Origin: Acestrorhynchus altus
Lineage: Eukaryota > Chordata > Actinopteri > Characiformes > Acestrorhynchidae
Assembly: GCA_034509495.1 (NCBI GenBank)
Contig: CM067508.1
Location: forward strand, 30,240,071 to 30,304,070
Direction of reading: 5' to 3'
DNA: 64,000 bases
Positions 23,510-35,500 of the stretch are shown here, in pieces. The notes under the pieces were generated by a model that saw only the letters and a list, made by a program, of their open reading frames with translations, was not told the DNA's origin and ran no database searches. A program made the translations under genes and the position numbers. Position 1 is the stretch's first letter; every line of letters starts with the position of its first letter.

Positions 23510-24134
23510 CAGAAAGATCAATTAATAAACAGGACAGAAAATGAGCCATAAAAAGTGGTCAACAGTGGGCCCCTGCCATTACATGCAGACACGAGACACA
23601 TACTGTATCTGATTAAACTACAAGACTTATTGTATCTCTGAGGTGGTCTCAGCTCATAACTTCACAGCTAAACTTCACTCAGTTTCAACTAAATTAAAGA
23701 TGATATGTGAGACCCTGTCAACCTAAAACCTCCCTGAAAAGAATGAAATGAATATAAAATGAAAAACATGAATATATAGCTTTCTGAAATTCTTTGATTG
23801 CATGCTGAGAGTTTTGATGCTCACATGTTTACTGGCTGAACAATTTAATTAATCAATCACCTCATATGAGGCTGCACCACAGCCCTGTATTACAGGAGCT
23901 GACAGCCATGTGACAGGGCCTTTTATCTTTATTGAATATAATGTGTATTTTATGCAGCACGACAGCTTTTTCTGCTCATAGACAAATGTATGTTTCTGTA
24001 CATGCAGTTGTTTATTGCAATTTATAGCAAACAACCAGCAAACGCCATAAAATACTTACACTTAGAACATTATGAGTGGGATTATATAACCTTCTTGACA
24101 ATTACATTGTGCAGGTTTTTACATTTTTTTGTGT
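22211..24134. other. spacer with one (TAA)n tract
   Basis: A (TAA)n tract lies at about 23468-23506. I see no gene, no intact repeat end and no conserved motif in the rest. Confidence 0.5.
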
Positions 24135-24200
24135 CTTGGTGGTCTAATGTACTAGTACAATCGGGGTCATGCTGCTTACCATCGGCAGCCAGAGTCTAAG
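24135..24200 (+). repeat. SINE-family scrap
   Basis: The phrase ggggtcatgctgcttaccat followed by cggcagccagagtctaagag is the head-to-body junction of the SINE found whole at 32930-33331, here on the opposite strand. Confidence 0.6.
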
Positions 24201-25609
24201 AGGGCAAAAAATGGGCCATTTCTAAATGGCTGATGTAATGTTTTTAAAATGCTACCAAAAGAAAGTAAAGCCTCTCGTTTATGTAACAGTTAAATTAAAT
24301 TAGATTCAATTACAGTGAAAAATGCTTCAGAAATGGTTGAACACACTTGGACTTATGTGCACGAGGACGTTATTTTTTCTAAAACTTTTTACTGACAGTC
24401 TGAGTGTCGATTAGATTTCTATTTCTGAAAACACTTAGCTTTAAAAATAAGAATAGGATATCATACTCAAACCATTTAAACACACTACAGCCGCACAGGA
24501 AAACATACACACACATCACTGTGGGTGTGTCGTTTCTTTCTGCATTTATTTCAAGACTTGAGAGTTTCTCTCTGAAACATGATCCAGTATTAACCACTGT
24601 TTTTACCATCATTAATACTAATAAACAAAACAATACAAATAATTGACCCGACTTCCAAAAATCAGGTTTCTTCCGTATTTTAAGCTAGAAAACCTTTTTT
24701 TTCTTATCTTTTATAGTTTAAAAAAGGGTGTAGTGCATACGATTGGGCACCTGACATGATCACAAAGTAACACAACAATTGGACAAACATCACTGCCTGT
24801 ACATGCTTTGTCGTGTGAAATGTGCCTTTCAGTGGGCTTTGGGGGATTTTCACTTTACAAAACACTTTCAGTTCTGAGATTCTCACTGCACTGCACTTTT
24901 GAGATCTAATCCATAGATTCTTCATGTTTCAGGTCAGGGGTTGTGAGGGCCATGAGAAACCTTCAGCTTGCTGAGTTTTAAGATCATTATCTTCTTGTAT
25001 AACACCTTTCATTTTCATTTTGTTTCTGCAACAATTGATGTCATGTTTGTTTCCAGAATTTCTTAGTATGTACAAATCCAGACTTCTAGTGAAATGCTCG
25101 CTGTGCCATCAGCTGCAACTCAAACCCACAGCATAACATGTTTGTTTGAAGGCGTATGACGCTGATTTTTGTGGTGAAGACACAGGAAATGTTTGTGGAG
25201 GCCTTGCTGCACAGTAGAACAGTGCAGCACTGCTCCAGTGTGATCAACTTAGATCTTTTGCAACCAAGCTGGGGTTTTGATTGGGCTTGTTAGCAGATGT
25301 GGAAGCTGGGCTGATTGTATAATCAGAGCTTTAACGGGGCTGAGAACCCAACTAACACCCCAACGATACTGATCCAGATATTGGGTTATAGATGAAAATG
25401 AGAAAACAGAGGTTGTTTGTGCTCCTTTTTGCTCACACATACATACATAGAGTGAACAACACTAAGTAGAAAGGACATTTAAGGTTTTACTTTATTTGGA
25501 CAACTGTCAAGTATTTTGAAGAACTTATTATTATATAAATATCCTTTTCAATCTAATCACAAATATTTCAATTTTCAGCTCCAAAACAATATTTTGGTCC
25601 ATAAGAGTA
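24201..25609. other. spacer, nothing recognised
   Basis: AT-rich with short frames only. The phrase gctgcacagtagaacagtgc at 25208 also occurs near 16525. Confidence 0.45.
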
Positions 25610-26720
25610 CATCCAGGGATCTAAAGGTTAAGAAATACTGAAGATATGATCAAGACAAACTAATACACAGAGGTGACGGGTGTGTTATTGTCATTAAAAC
25701 ATCTTTTCAGTAGAAATGATGTGATAAAAGTTACTTTTAAAAATACAATACATATATACAGGAGTTGGACAATGAAACTGAAACAGCTGTCATTTTAGTG
25801 TGGGAGGTTTCATGGTGAAATTGGAGCAGCCTGGTGATCAGTCTTCATTAATTGCACCAGTAAGAGCAGAGTGTGAAGGTTCAATTAGCAGGTAAGAGCA
25901 CAGTTCTGCTCAAAATATTGCAATAAACACAACATTATGGGGGACATACCAGAGTTCAAAAGAGGACAAATTGTTGGTGCACCTTTTGCTGGTGCATCTA
26001 TGACCAAGACAGCAAGTCTTTGTGATGTATCAAGAGCCACGGTATCCAGGGTAATGTCAGCACCACCAAGAAGGACCAACCACATACAACAGGATTGTGG
26101 ATGCAAGAGGAAGTTGTCTGAAAGGGGTGTTGGGGTGATAACGTGGATTGTACCCAAAAAATGTCCTTCCCAAGACGAATTGACGCTGTATTGGCCACAA
26201 AAGGAGGCCCTAATACACCAAACTAATAAATTATTGTGGGCTAAAACCAGGTGTTTCAGTTTCATTGTCCAACCCCTGTCCAAATACGTTTTCCACAGAA
26301 CCCCATCATTAGTTGGCACTGTTTGATTCAATAATGCCAAAACTTGGCCTCCAAATTGCGTGGGTTTCCTCACTACAACCATGCTCGCAGCATAAGTAGC
26401 AAGCTGATTGCTCTTTTTATTGAAAGGTGGGACTTTATCTATAACCTCAGCATAAGCAGCAAGCTGATTGGCTCTCTTTGTTGAAAGGCAGGACTTTACC
26501 TGTAGCCTCGCTGTTAGCAGCAAGCTGATTGGCTCTTTTTGTTGGGGGGGGGGGGGGGGCATCCATAATCATGCTCAAGGGAAGACAAAGAGGGACTCTT
26601 GTATTTTCATTGTTAGAATATTAATTTAACCATAATTCATTCTTTTGTTTAAACATTATTGAACAAGCAACTTGGGGTGCTTGAGGACCCTTAAGAAGGA
26701 GCTAAAGACCATCATAAAGG
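25610..26720. repeat. copy 3 of the unnamed dispersed repeat, with tandem 55-bp motif and nested Tc1
   Basis: Begins near 25630 with aatactgaagatatgatc and gaggtgacgggtgtgttatt, is interrupted by the Tc1-like element at 25759-26278, and resumes with caccatcat..ttggcctcc. At 26385-26560 the motif agcaagctgattggctct occurs three times at about 55-65 bp spacing. Other copies show one or two. It closes with cttgtattttcattgttag. Confidence 0.65.
25759..26278 (+). mobile_element. internally deleted Tc1-like element, copy B
   Basis: Starts caggagttggacaatgaaac after TA (25757-25758) and ends gtttcattgtccaacccctg. The right flank is TC instead of TA. The interior retains a frame for MGDIPEFKRGQIVGAPFAGA and then VSRATVSRVM, the helix-turn-helix end of a Tc1 transposase. 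It then truncates at the same place as copy A. The shared deletion means that both derive from one deleted master, mobilised in trans. Confidence 0.88.
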
Positions 26721-28065
26721 TCATCGGAGAGCTCAAACCTCTTGAGATGCCCAAACTTCTGCATGGTGCCTCATTGCCACTGCTAAGCCTACCAGCTTCA
26801 GACACAGTATTCATTTTTTATTGTTGAATAATGTTGCTCAGTTCATTTCCTCACCAACACATCTTCAGTCGGACTCCCTTACAACAATTAATTTCTCAAG
26901 ATCTTCAACACAAATCAGGAAAATAAAAATCTCATTAATTGGTCACTAAACAGCAGCAGCTCCTACCTACTGAAATTAACTTTAGGTATTCATTTAATTC
27001 TGCTTCTGAAAGTCATCCAGTATCCATCTGGAGCCCGTCTGCCTTTGCAACACACTTCCACTAATTCATTACAGATGCTGTTTGCAGATGTATGTTATGT
27101 ATTAAACTGGCTTTGCTCTTATGTTCTGTGCCTGGCGTGGCAAATGGAATTCAAGAACTTTCTTATGAGATTTAAGCAATCCAAATAAACCAAACCAAAT
27201 AAAACCATCAGCAGACTATTCTATAATAAAAATAATCCTTAACTCCGGTTAGAAATTAACTCCTGTGCAGCTGGAGTTAACAATAATCATTAACTCATGT
27301 CCAGTTTAACCTTTAGAACTCTAGATGTTTTTGTAGTGGGACGTTCCCTAGAAAGTATTTTGAGGAGAACATCACACACCAGATATGATTTTCAGGAGGG
27401 TGATCCTAGGTAAGTCAAATTTGTCTTCATTTGAGATGAAAAAATGAATAGAATTTCAATATTTGTATGCATTTGACCATGTTTTGATTAAAAAATGTAA
27501 AAACTTGTAACGTTCTGTTTTTGCTTATAAGGACTAAAACTTCATATCTCAGAAATCCTGCTCGAAACTTATCTGGTGTGTTTTTGAGCTGAAGGTAGAA
27601 AACGTTCTCTATAATGATCAGATTGACAAGGACGTTTATTATAATACGCTCTGCAAAAATATTTGACAGTGGGCCAAATAAAAGAAACACCTTTATTATT
27701 TATTTCTGTCAATATTATCGCTTCTCAGGACCTTTTACTCTCGTTATATTTTGACATAACCCTTTTATTCTTGAATCCAATATCTAGGTGAGTGATTAGC
27801 CCCGCCCATCTCTCTGATCAGTCTGCATGACAACTGTAACCCTGTGTAATTTTCTGCAATGGCATCATACCCTGAAAACCTTGTAACACAGCAACCCGAT
27901 CATAACATTTCTCAGCAACACTGCAGGCCCTCTTCAAACGTCCAACTGCATTATAGAAATGGATTCAAAATGTACATTAAATAAGCTGACTGTGGACATG
28001 TGGAGGCTACATGCATCATTCTTACATGCAGAACAACTGACGTTGCCAAGTGTAAGCAGATTTTT
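26721..28065. other. spacer, nothing recognised
   Basis: No supported gene or repeat end. Confidence 0.45.
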
Positions 28066-28067
28066 AA

Positions 28068-28250
28068 GTCTACCACTTCTTCTTTCCGCTGCTCCCTTTA
28101 GGGGTCACCACAACGGACCATCATATTTATGATCCACATCATAGTTTTGGCACAAGTTTTAAGCGGATGCACTTCCTGACGCAACCCTCACCATTTATCC
28201 AGGCTTGGGACCAGTGCCAGAAGTGCACAAACTACACCCCTAATGGCAAT
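28068..28250 (-). mobile_element. LINE 3' tail fragment
   Basis: Reads on the minus strand as the terminal portion of the family seen at 15213: cttctttccgctgctccc with tttaggggtcaccacaacgg is the complement of the ggcgacccctaaagggag tail. It continues into gcggatgcacttcctgacgc, a stretch often found next to such fragments in fish genomes. Confidence 0.65.
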
Positions 28251-28317
28251 TGATTAAAAATAAATAATATCTAAATGTATATAATTAACATTTAAACACA
28301 TGAACAGTTTATAAAGG

Positions 28318-28545
28318 AGGAAAAGCACCGGCTCCCATACACTGGCTGACATGCCTGTGCTGACCAGCATAGCAGTGGGTGTGATGTGGGGAGAGCGCCA
28401 TCTACCCACACAAAGAGAGCATGGCCAATTTTGCTCTCTCAGACTCTGGCTGCCGATAGTGAGCAGCATGACCCAGTATTCGCACCTGTGATCCTCTGAT
28501 CACAGTGCTAGCTATGACCGCTGAGCCACTTGTAGCCCATTTAGA
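28318..28545 (-). repeat. tRNA-derived SINE, degraded copy
   Basis: On the minus strand the head reads tggctcagcggtcatagc (box A-like) and ggtgcgaatac (a damaged box B). It is followed by the same body as at 32930 (tgctgctcactatcggcagc, ggtgtgatgtgggg complement). The tail portion is missing. Confidence 0.7.
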
Positions 28546-28779
28546 TGTCAATGCCTGGAAACGTGCTGGCCGTTTGGGCAGACCAGAAAACAGCAGGCTT
28601 TGTGGAATTTGATGGATGGAAAATAATACTGGTCTCACTAGCGGTTCTGATATTTTGTTTGCACTGCACTGTGTACACGGCGTGTTCATTTCTGAGGACG
28701 GGTACAAGTGATGCGCCAATGGATGCAAGATAAGTGTGGCAGTCATAAACTTCTCAACAGTTTACTTGTTTCTATCCTA

Positions 28780-28945
28780 ATGCAAATGTTTCTCAAATCC
28801 GGTCCTGGCACCGCTCTGCACATCTTGGAATATTTCCTGCTTAACACACACTGAAAGGGCTTGTTGATGAGCTGAGAGCACACTATCCTCTAAATATGCA
28901 GGGCAGGTGGCTGCTGGCACAGAGTTTGGGAAACACTGGCCTAAG
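28780..28945. repeat. short interspersed element (MITE-like)
   Basis: Bounded by aatgtttctcaaatccgg and cagagtttgggaaacactgg, which are partly inverted ends of a common fish element. Related text begins at 48 in this window. No coding capacity. Confidence 0.5.
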
Positions 28946-29454
28946 GCCACTCAGATGATGAGTTTCAGTTTCAATTCCTCATCTGTCAATGAACATAAAA
29001 TAGTTATATGCATTAAAGAAAACATTGCACAAACTTGAAAGGAGGAGAATTTGGGCAGGAATTTGTTCAGAGTTTAAAGGGTTAAATCCTATTTGCACCC
29101 TCTGCTGCTCACGCAATTGAAGAGTAATACAAGCACTAAGCGACGAGAGAGGATTAATACAACTATTGAGCACAAAGCTTTGATGACTCAGCTCTTACTG
29201 GGTTTCCTGTACAGTAGGTCTTAGCAAGTCTGCTCAGCTGACTTAACGTCATGCTCTCCATCTCACACAGAGACAATTTCCAGTGGAGGGAAATAACCAC
29301 AACAAAAGGAACATTTGTAACCAAACGGTCTACAGCACGGGTGGGTAACTGTAGTCCTGGAGGGCCAGTTTCATAGACAGTGGAATCTTATAATACCCTG
29401 GAATCTTAAAAAGGGGGCATCGTACATGCCCTGTTGCTCGACTCATGGTTTGAC

Positions 29455-30214
29455 AAAAGGGACTTTTTTATTATTAAAAAAAGTTTATTTACATCGTTTT
29501 TAAAGTTTCTCCATTGGTACAAAAGACATCTCTTTAATTTAGGACAGCTTGAAAAAGAATAATGGCTGTGGGTTTGATGATTAAGTCCATTTTTCCCCCC
29601 AACAAAGCAAAAACAACCCACTATCATCTGACTTCACCAGTGCAGAGACAACTAAAGCTACTTTACAAGACCTCACTGTATTTTGAAACAATGTGAAAAC
29701 AGCACTTTTCTTTTGTTCAACCTTCACATTAAAAGACACCAGTGTGTTGCAAAACGCAGCTGGACGTCTCCGGACGTGATTCAGTCAATAAAAACCTAAT
29801 TTAGCTCATTTTAGCCACAAAGTAGCGCCAGAGAAAGTAATCACACTTCTCACTCCTTTCAATCCACAGTTGCATATTACAAGTGACCGAGCAAACCCAC
29901 GTCCCTCCCGTCCCGCCGTCCATCCCCCCTCCCCCCATCTACAGAACTGATCTGTATACAACTATACAGCTGAGCCTCCAGGCCCAGCACAGTTTCACAG
30001 CTCTACAACAACAACGGTGGTATCTGCCTTACAGGTTCACAGACCACATGGACACTTTCCGTTTGGTCTCTCATGAACCACATCGTGCTGCACTCGTCAA
30101 AATATTGTACCCATATTTGTGGTAGGAAACCTGCGGCTGCAGGCAAACAGAAAAAAACTAACGAGTGGGCTTGAGAATGTGAGTCTGTGGGTCAAAGGTA
30201 TACAGAGTGCGACT
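29455..30214 (-). other. sf3b3: sf3b3 3' untranslated region and poly(A) signal
   Basis: Downstream of the sf3b3 stop the minus strand runs without splice signals to AATAAA at 29489-29484 and a nearby AATAATAAAA at about 29472-29463. I see no earlier AATAAA between 30214 and 29490. The 3' untranslated region would be about 740-760 bases. The exact cleavage point is inferred. Confidence 0.6.
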
Positions 30215-32414
30215 TTAAAAGGCATAGCGTGTGCGGATGTCTTCCAGTTTCTTAGAAACTTCTGGTGGTGTGCGGTCCAACTCCTCAGCAACACTTTTCT
30301 GCTTATGAGGGTCCATCGAGTTAAACTGTTCACACAGGTCTCCGTCAATCACATTCTGCAAAACGAACAAGCAGAGTAAAGTATTAAACACCACATTAAA
30401 GTATTAATCCACCATCACCAGTTTAACTCTGCCTACAAGTTCCCTTGTTCCTCCTCTTCATCTGCTGCAATCATTTGTAAAGGTGGTCATTGCTGTTCTT
30501 ACAGAAAAGCATACAATCTGCAAAGTCCAGGTCACTTCTAATAGACCCAGACTGACCAGTTAAGTCATGTTCAGAAGGGTTGGGCAGCAAATCGATACCT
30601 TTAAAGGGCATTGACCGAAGTACATCACCACTACAGAGTATCGATTCACGTCAAAGCAGTAACAGCGACTGTAGTGGTGCTGAAAACAGTCTCAAGTGCG
30701 GTTATGTTACATTTAGACAACCTGCGCTGCAATACTTTAACACAAAATGCAAGCTGGCAGCTGGGGTGCACTGAGATTTGTACGGCATGACTGACAAAAT
30801 AACACGTTTTTACTGCAACACCGTATACAGGACTTCATATCCTACACACTAAACGGGGATTTTGGTGTTAAACAAATGCTTTACTAAAGATAAACCATGT
30901 AACAGTTTATTAATGGGAGTATCGGAAAGATCCCCCTTCTGAAGTAAAGTAAGTAAATTGAGGTGACACTCATGTGAACCATGTTGTTTCCAGCGAGGCA
31001 ATTTTATAATGACCATCAATTTTCATATCACAGTATACATCTAAAACTAGCAACACCCCGTCAAACACACACTCTATTTAAAAGCTGAAAAGTCAAGCGT
31101 ATTTGATGGCCTAAAAGTCCCTGCCATCAAGGACGTGCAGCCACCGTCGCTAAAGCACACAGATGAACCAGGTACAGTGAGTATCAGAACACATCACACA
31201 ACCACCACCAACAGTCTTATTTTGTATGAGCACTATAATGGATCCAGGAGGGACAGAAATCTGAGCGACGTCACTCTGGTGTGTAAAATGTTCTAATTAA
31301 ATAATTTTGGATTTTGATTTTGAACAACTGAGCTTCAATTTTAACTTTGAAGATTTCACTCTCAGGGAGAGTAAAGTACCAAAGTGGTACATGAGTTCAA
31401 ATATGAACAGTCCCCAAACCTACGGTTCAGATAAAATGCTTCTTCCTCCCACCTGACATTTAGGAGTCTTCTGCTAATGATAAAGCTACATTTCTCACTT
31501 TCATCTGCATAAAATTAGCAGGAGGGGGAGACATGGGAGTTTCCACCGTTTCTACAACACATCCTTAGATTCTTCCTATACATACAGCGAGTCAAAGACT
31601 AATCCAACTCTTTACATCATATAAAGACTATTCTGATCGTTCAGTTTGTAAACATTTAATCTCCAAGCAAATTGTACTGATATGGAGCCACTTCCCCTTA
31701 AGGACTTCTCAGAAGACTTCACTCTAAATGTTAGGTCATCACTATGGCAATCTCGTGGTAGATTGCAGTCAACCACAAGAATTTTAAACAATCATGCCTG
31801 AGCAGTCCTCGGTCTTGCTGGATGAGGTGAAGTTAAGTGGCTACACAAGCCGCAGTATGTTTTTAAAGATGGCAGAACATGAACACAAGAGGAAACATAA
31901 CGGAATAAAAAAAATATTCAACATACTCAACAGAGCAACATCAAGTCAAGAAGTTGAAAATACCAGTTTAAATGAATGGGACTAATCGGCCGGTCCTATT
32001 CAGCCCGAGTCATCATTTTGGAAATTCTACAAAAGAAGATCGTCCACATAAATGTCTAGTGTACACACCTTCACTGGGAAGTAATAGGAGCGAAAACTGA
32101 GGTGGTCTCTGCCGCACAGGGGGGGAAATTCAGAGCGCATATGCATCTCCAAGTGCTGGAAGAAGTCATGGTCCTGTGGCAGAGAAAGCAAAGATGTTAA
32201 TTCTGCTATTCAAAACTACACGTCTGTCTTAAGACAACTACCCTCCACCACGGCCTCTCTGCTTTATTCTATTCTTACTCAATCTAGCTAAAGGAAACCG
32301 AATATTGACACACTGCAAGGCCTTCAGTTGGAGGAAGTGTTTCAAAAGAACTGAAGCAAAACATTTGACCACCATCACTGACATGTTAACAATGAGTCCT
32401 CTCTCATTATTATA

Positions 32415-32509
<95 letters not shown>

Positions 32510-35500
32510 TATAGAGCTTATTTATTTATTTTTGAAGATGCTGAGATTTTCATTAGGAGACAAAAGGGCTGGACAAGATTAGAAACGAGCAGATCAGAGG
32601 GACAGTGAAGGTGGAGTAGTTTGGAGATAAAGCCAGAGAGTCCAGGTTGAGATGGTTTGGACATTTGTTGAGGAGGAATAGTGGATATATTGGACAGAGA
32701 ATGTTGGAGATGGAGCTGCCGGGCAGAAGGAGAAGAGGAAGACCTCAGAGAAGTTTATGGATGTAGTGAAAGTGGACATGAAGATGGTTGGTTTAACAGT
32801 AGATGAGTCAGGGGATAGGGCAAGATGGAGGCAGATATATTATATATGTATATAAAAGTTTGTGCTGCTAATTATTCAAATTAGAACTTTTTAATATTAG
32901 AAAATATTTGAATGAAATTGTGCTTTTTTAAATTTATTGTTTATGCCACTTTTCCAATTTTCACCCCCTACTAATTTAGACATGCCAATTACCCATCCCC
33001 CTAAGTTGTCTCCCACATCACGTGTCTGCTTTTGGCGTCAGGGGGAGAAATCGTCCAGGTTTCCTCCGAGTCATGTGACGCCTACCGCCTCTTTTCGAAC
33101 TGCTGCTATGCATCGTTGCCGTGCAACCATCGTGCTTGGAGGAGAACGCCAGATCCCCGGTTGGTGCCATCACTTATGTGATGTGGGGAACAGCGCCATC
33201 TACCCACCCTCCGAGGGACAGCAAGGCCTCTGGACCCCGGCTGCCGATGGTGAGCAGCATAAACCTGGATTCGAACCTGCGACCCCAGGATCACAGTGGT
33301 AGCACCTTAGCCTGCTACACCACTCTGGGCCTGAAATTGTGCTTTTTTTTTTTTTGGATATGCACTGGTTCAACAAACTCGATTTGTTCAACTCATTATC
33401 AGTATCACTTGTAGGTGAACACATGAAGACATGAACAACTGAATCATTTCATCAGCCTTAAAGGAGAATAAAATCCTTATTAGTGCCTATTACTGTCCCC
33501 ACATAAATGAAACCCAGATTCTGTGGTGAGCAGACATTTTTGTACAAGGCCATACATAGCAAATGAACAGACAACCAGCTACCAGACTGGGTTTTTAGGT
33601 CATCTTAAACCAGCCTCACCTCATGAGATGTAAACGGCACTAGGATGCCAATGCCTCCTGAAAGAGTGGTGTACACCAGAGACTCTGAGCCTCCTGGGAT
33701 TAGGGTGGTCTTCTGCAGGGACAGGACTGTTTCTCCAATGTGGTAATTCATTATTATCTCAGCCTAGAACATACAGATAAAGGAGAGTGCAAGAGAAATA
33801 GTTCAGTTATCAACCCTTAATGCAAACAGTACCACAAATACCCTGCGATCAGTGTATAATGGTCACATAAATGCAAAATGAAAGCCAAAAAAAGCCATTA
33901 AGAAAAACAAAATCAAGAGTGTGTGCAATTACTCTTCAAGAACAGTTCAGTTTATGGGTGCTTGCCAATATGGACATGCAAGCCAAACTTCCTGACAGCA
34001 AGCCAATGTCAACCCACCCAATCCACCTCTCACTTGCTTACACACACTTTTGGCATCCCGACACAAGTCACACAGGGAATTTCCCCAGCGTCCACCTAAG
34101 CATTTCCAGCCTCTTGATTTGTTCATTATGATGTCTGGCATGATGACAAGACTCGGTTCTGAGGTCTTTAGGGCCAAACCACATCGTGGACTCAAGCTTG
34201 CAGTTCCGCAGGGCAGGTCTGGGTTTGGGTGTGTATCGAAGAGACCACAACACCAGACAGACACAAAACACTGACCCGAAAACAAGACAGTCATGGAGGC
34301 AAGGCCGACTTGACCCTAACAGAGGCTGATGGATGCAGTTTAATGCAGTTTGGTGCAGTTTTCCCAGGCGTTTGGTGGGGATGGAGGGTAAGCAGAGGCA
34401 GGTACCTTTTGCGATGCTCCGTTGAGTAGACCTCTGTCCCACAATGCTTTGTTCCCTGTGGGGTCCTCATCCACGTCATCGCTGGTGTTTGGCGGTAACC
34501 GTACCTAGGAGATGTTATCCATGAGTATATTATCAAGCATTTCAAGGCCAGGAAAGGATATCACCCTCAATTTGAACACGTGTTAAACAGTCAACACCAA
34601 ACATCCAGGAGAGGGCACTCACAATGCTGATGTTTCCAAACTTGTCTGCTGAGGCCATGGTGTCATAGTCAAGGAGGCACGCAGTAGTGACCCAGCGCGG
34701 GTGCGTGTCATCTGCAAAGATGATGAGCTGGTTCTCGTTACGCTTGTAGCGTACCCAGAACAGACTCTCCTGGATGTCAGACACGATCACTCGCTGGCCG
34801 ATGGTGTGGATGCCCGTGACTAGGTTCGGAACATGCTTCACAAAGACACAAAGGTAAGAGAACATTATCATCAGAGCACATTTTTAACCGTGGGTCCACT
34901 GTCTACAGACAATCGGGCACAGTTACATGAATAAAGCCACTGCAGCTGCAGCTTTACATCTTATTTCGCCAAGACTTTGCCATGACTTTACAAATGAAGT
35001 CATGGCAAATCTGACTGACATGCAGAGTCCAGACCAAAAACTGCTGTTATAGTAGTGAAAATGGGAATTCCATTTTACACCAGGGCAGAAAGTCACAGGA
35101 GAGGCTGGATTTACTACACACTCAAACGTAACTTTGAGACTGTACACAAACACTGCAAATACAGCTAAAAGCAGTATATTTTTGGCCTGTTAAATTCTTA
35201 ATTTTTGTTTATGGACAATTTTGGATGTATTTTGTGGGCAGGGCTTAACTGGTGGCAGAAGTCTCAGTTCCCATACTGGTATTAAGGGTAGGAAAATGTG
35301 GATATGGTTAATCTGTCTTCTCCAGTCATATTTTAACATCTTATCCTACACTAATAAGCCAACTCTTAAGAATTGAGGTAAGTTTTTCCAATCCATTCTC
35401 ATTACAGTGGCTGGACTTCTTTGCACGTCTTTCTGGAAATCAGCATCCAAATCTCCATGTCTACCATCGTGTATTTTGCAACAAGACATCATTGTTTCAT

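Noticed and set aside
33260..33331. tRNA gene suggested by a perfect box B
   Set aside because: It continues into a SINE body and has a 17-bp target duplication; no clear cloverleaf.
33395..33460. Possible box C/D snoRNA in sf3b3 intron 25 (CTGATGA and ACTGA)
   Set aside because: No terminal stem, poor internal boxes, length too short.
35435..35500. Possible third box C/D snoRNA in sf3b3 intron 22 (AATGATGT, GCTGA, short GAAA/TTTC stem)
   Set aside because: Box C is imperfect, the guide does not match a conserved rRNA stretch I know, and there is no human counterpart.
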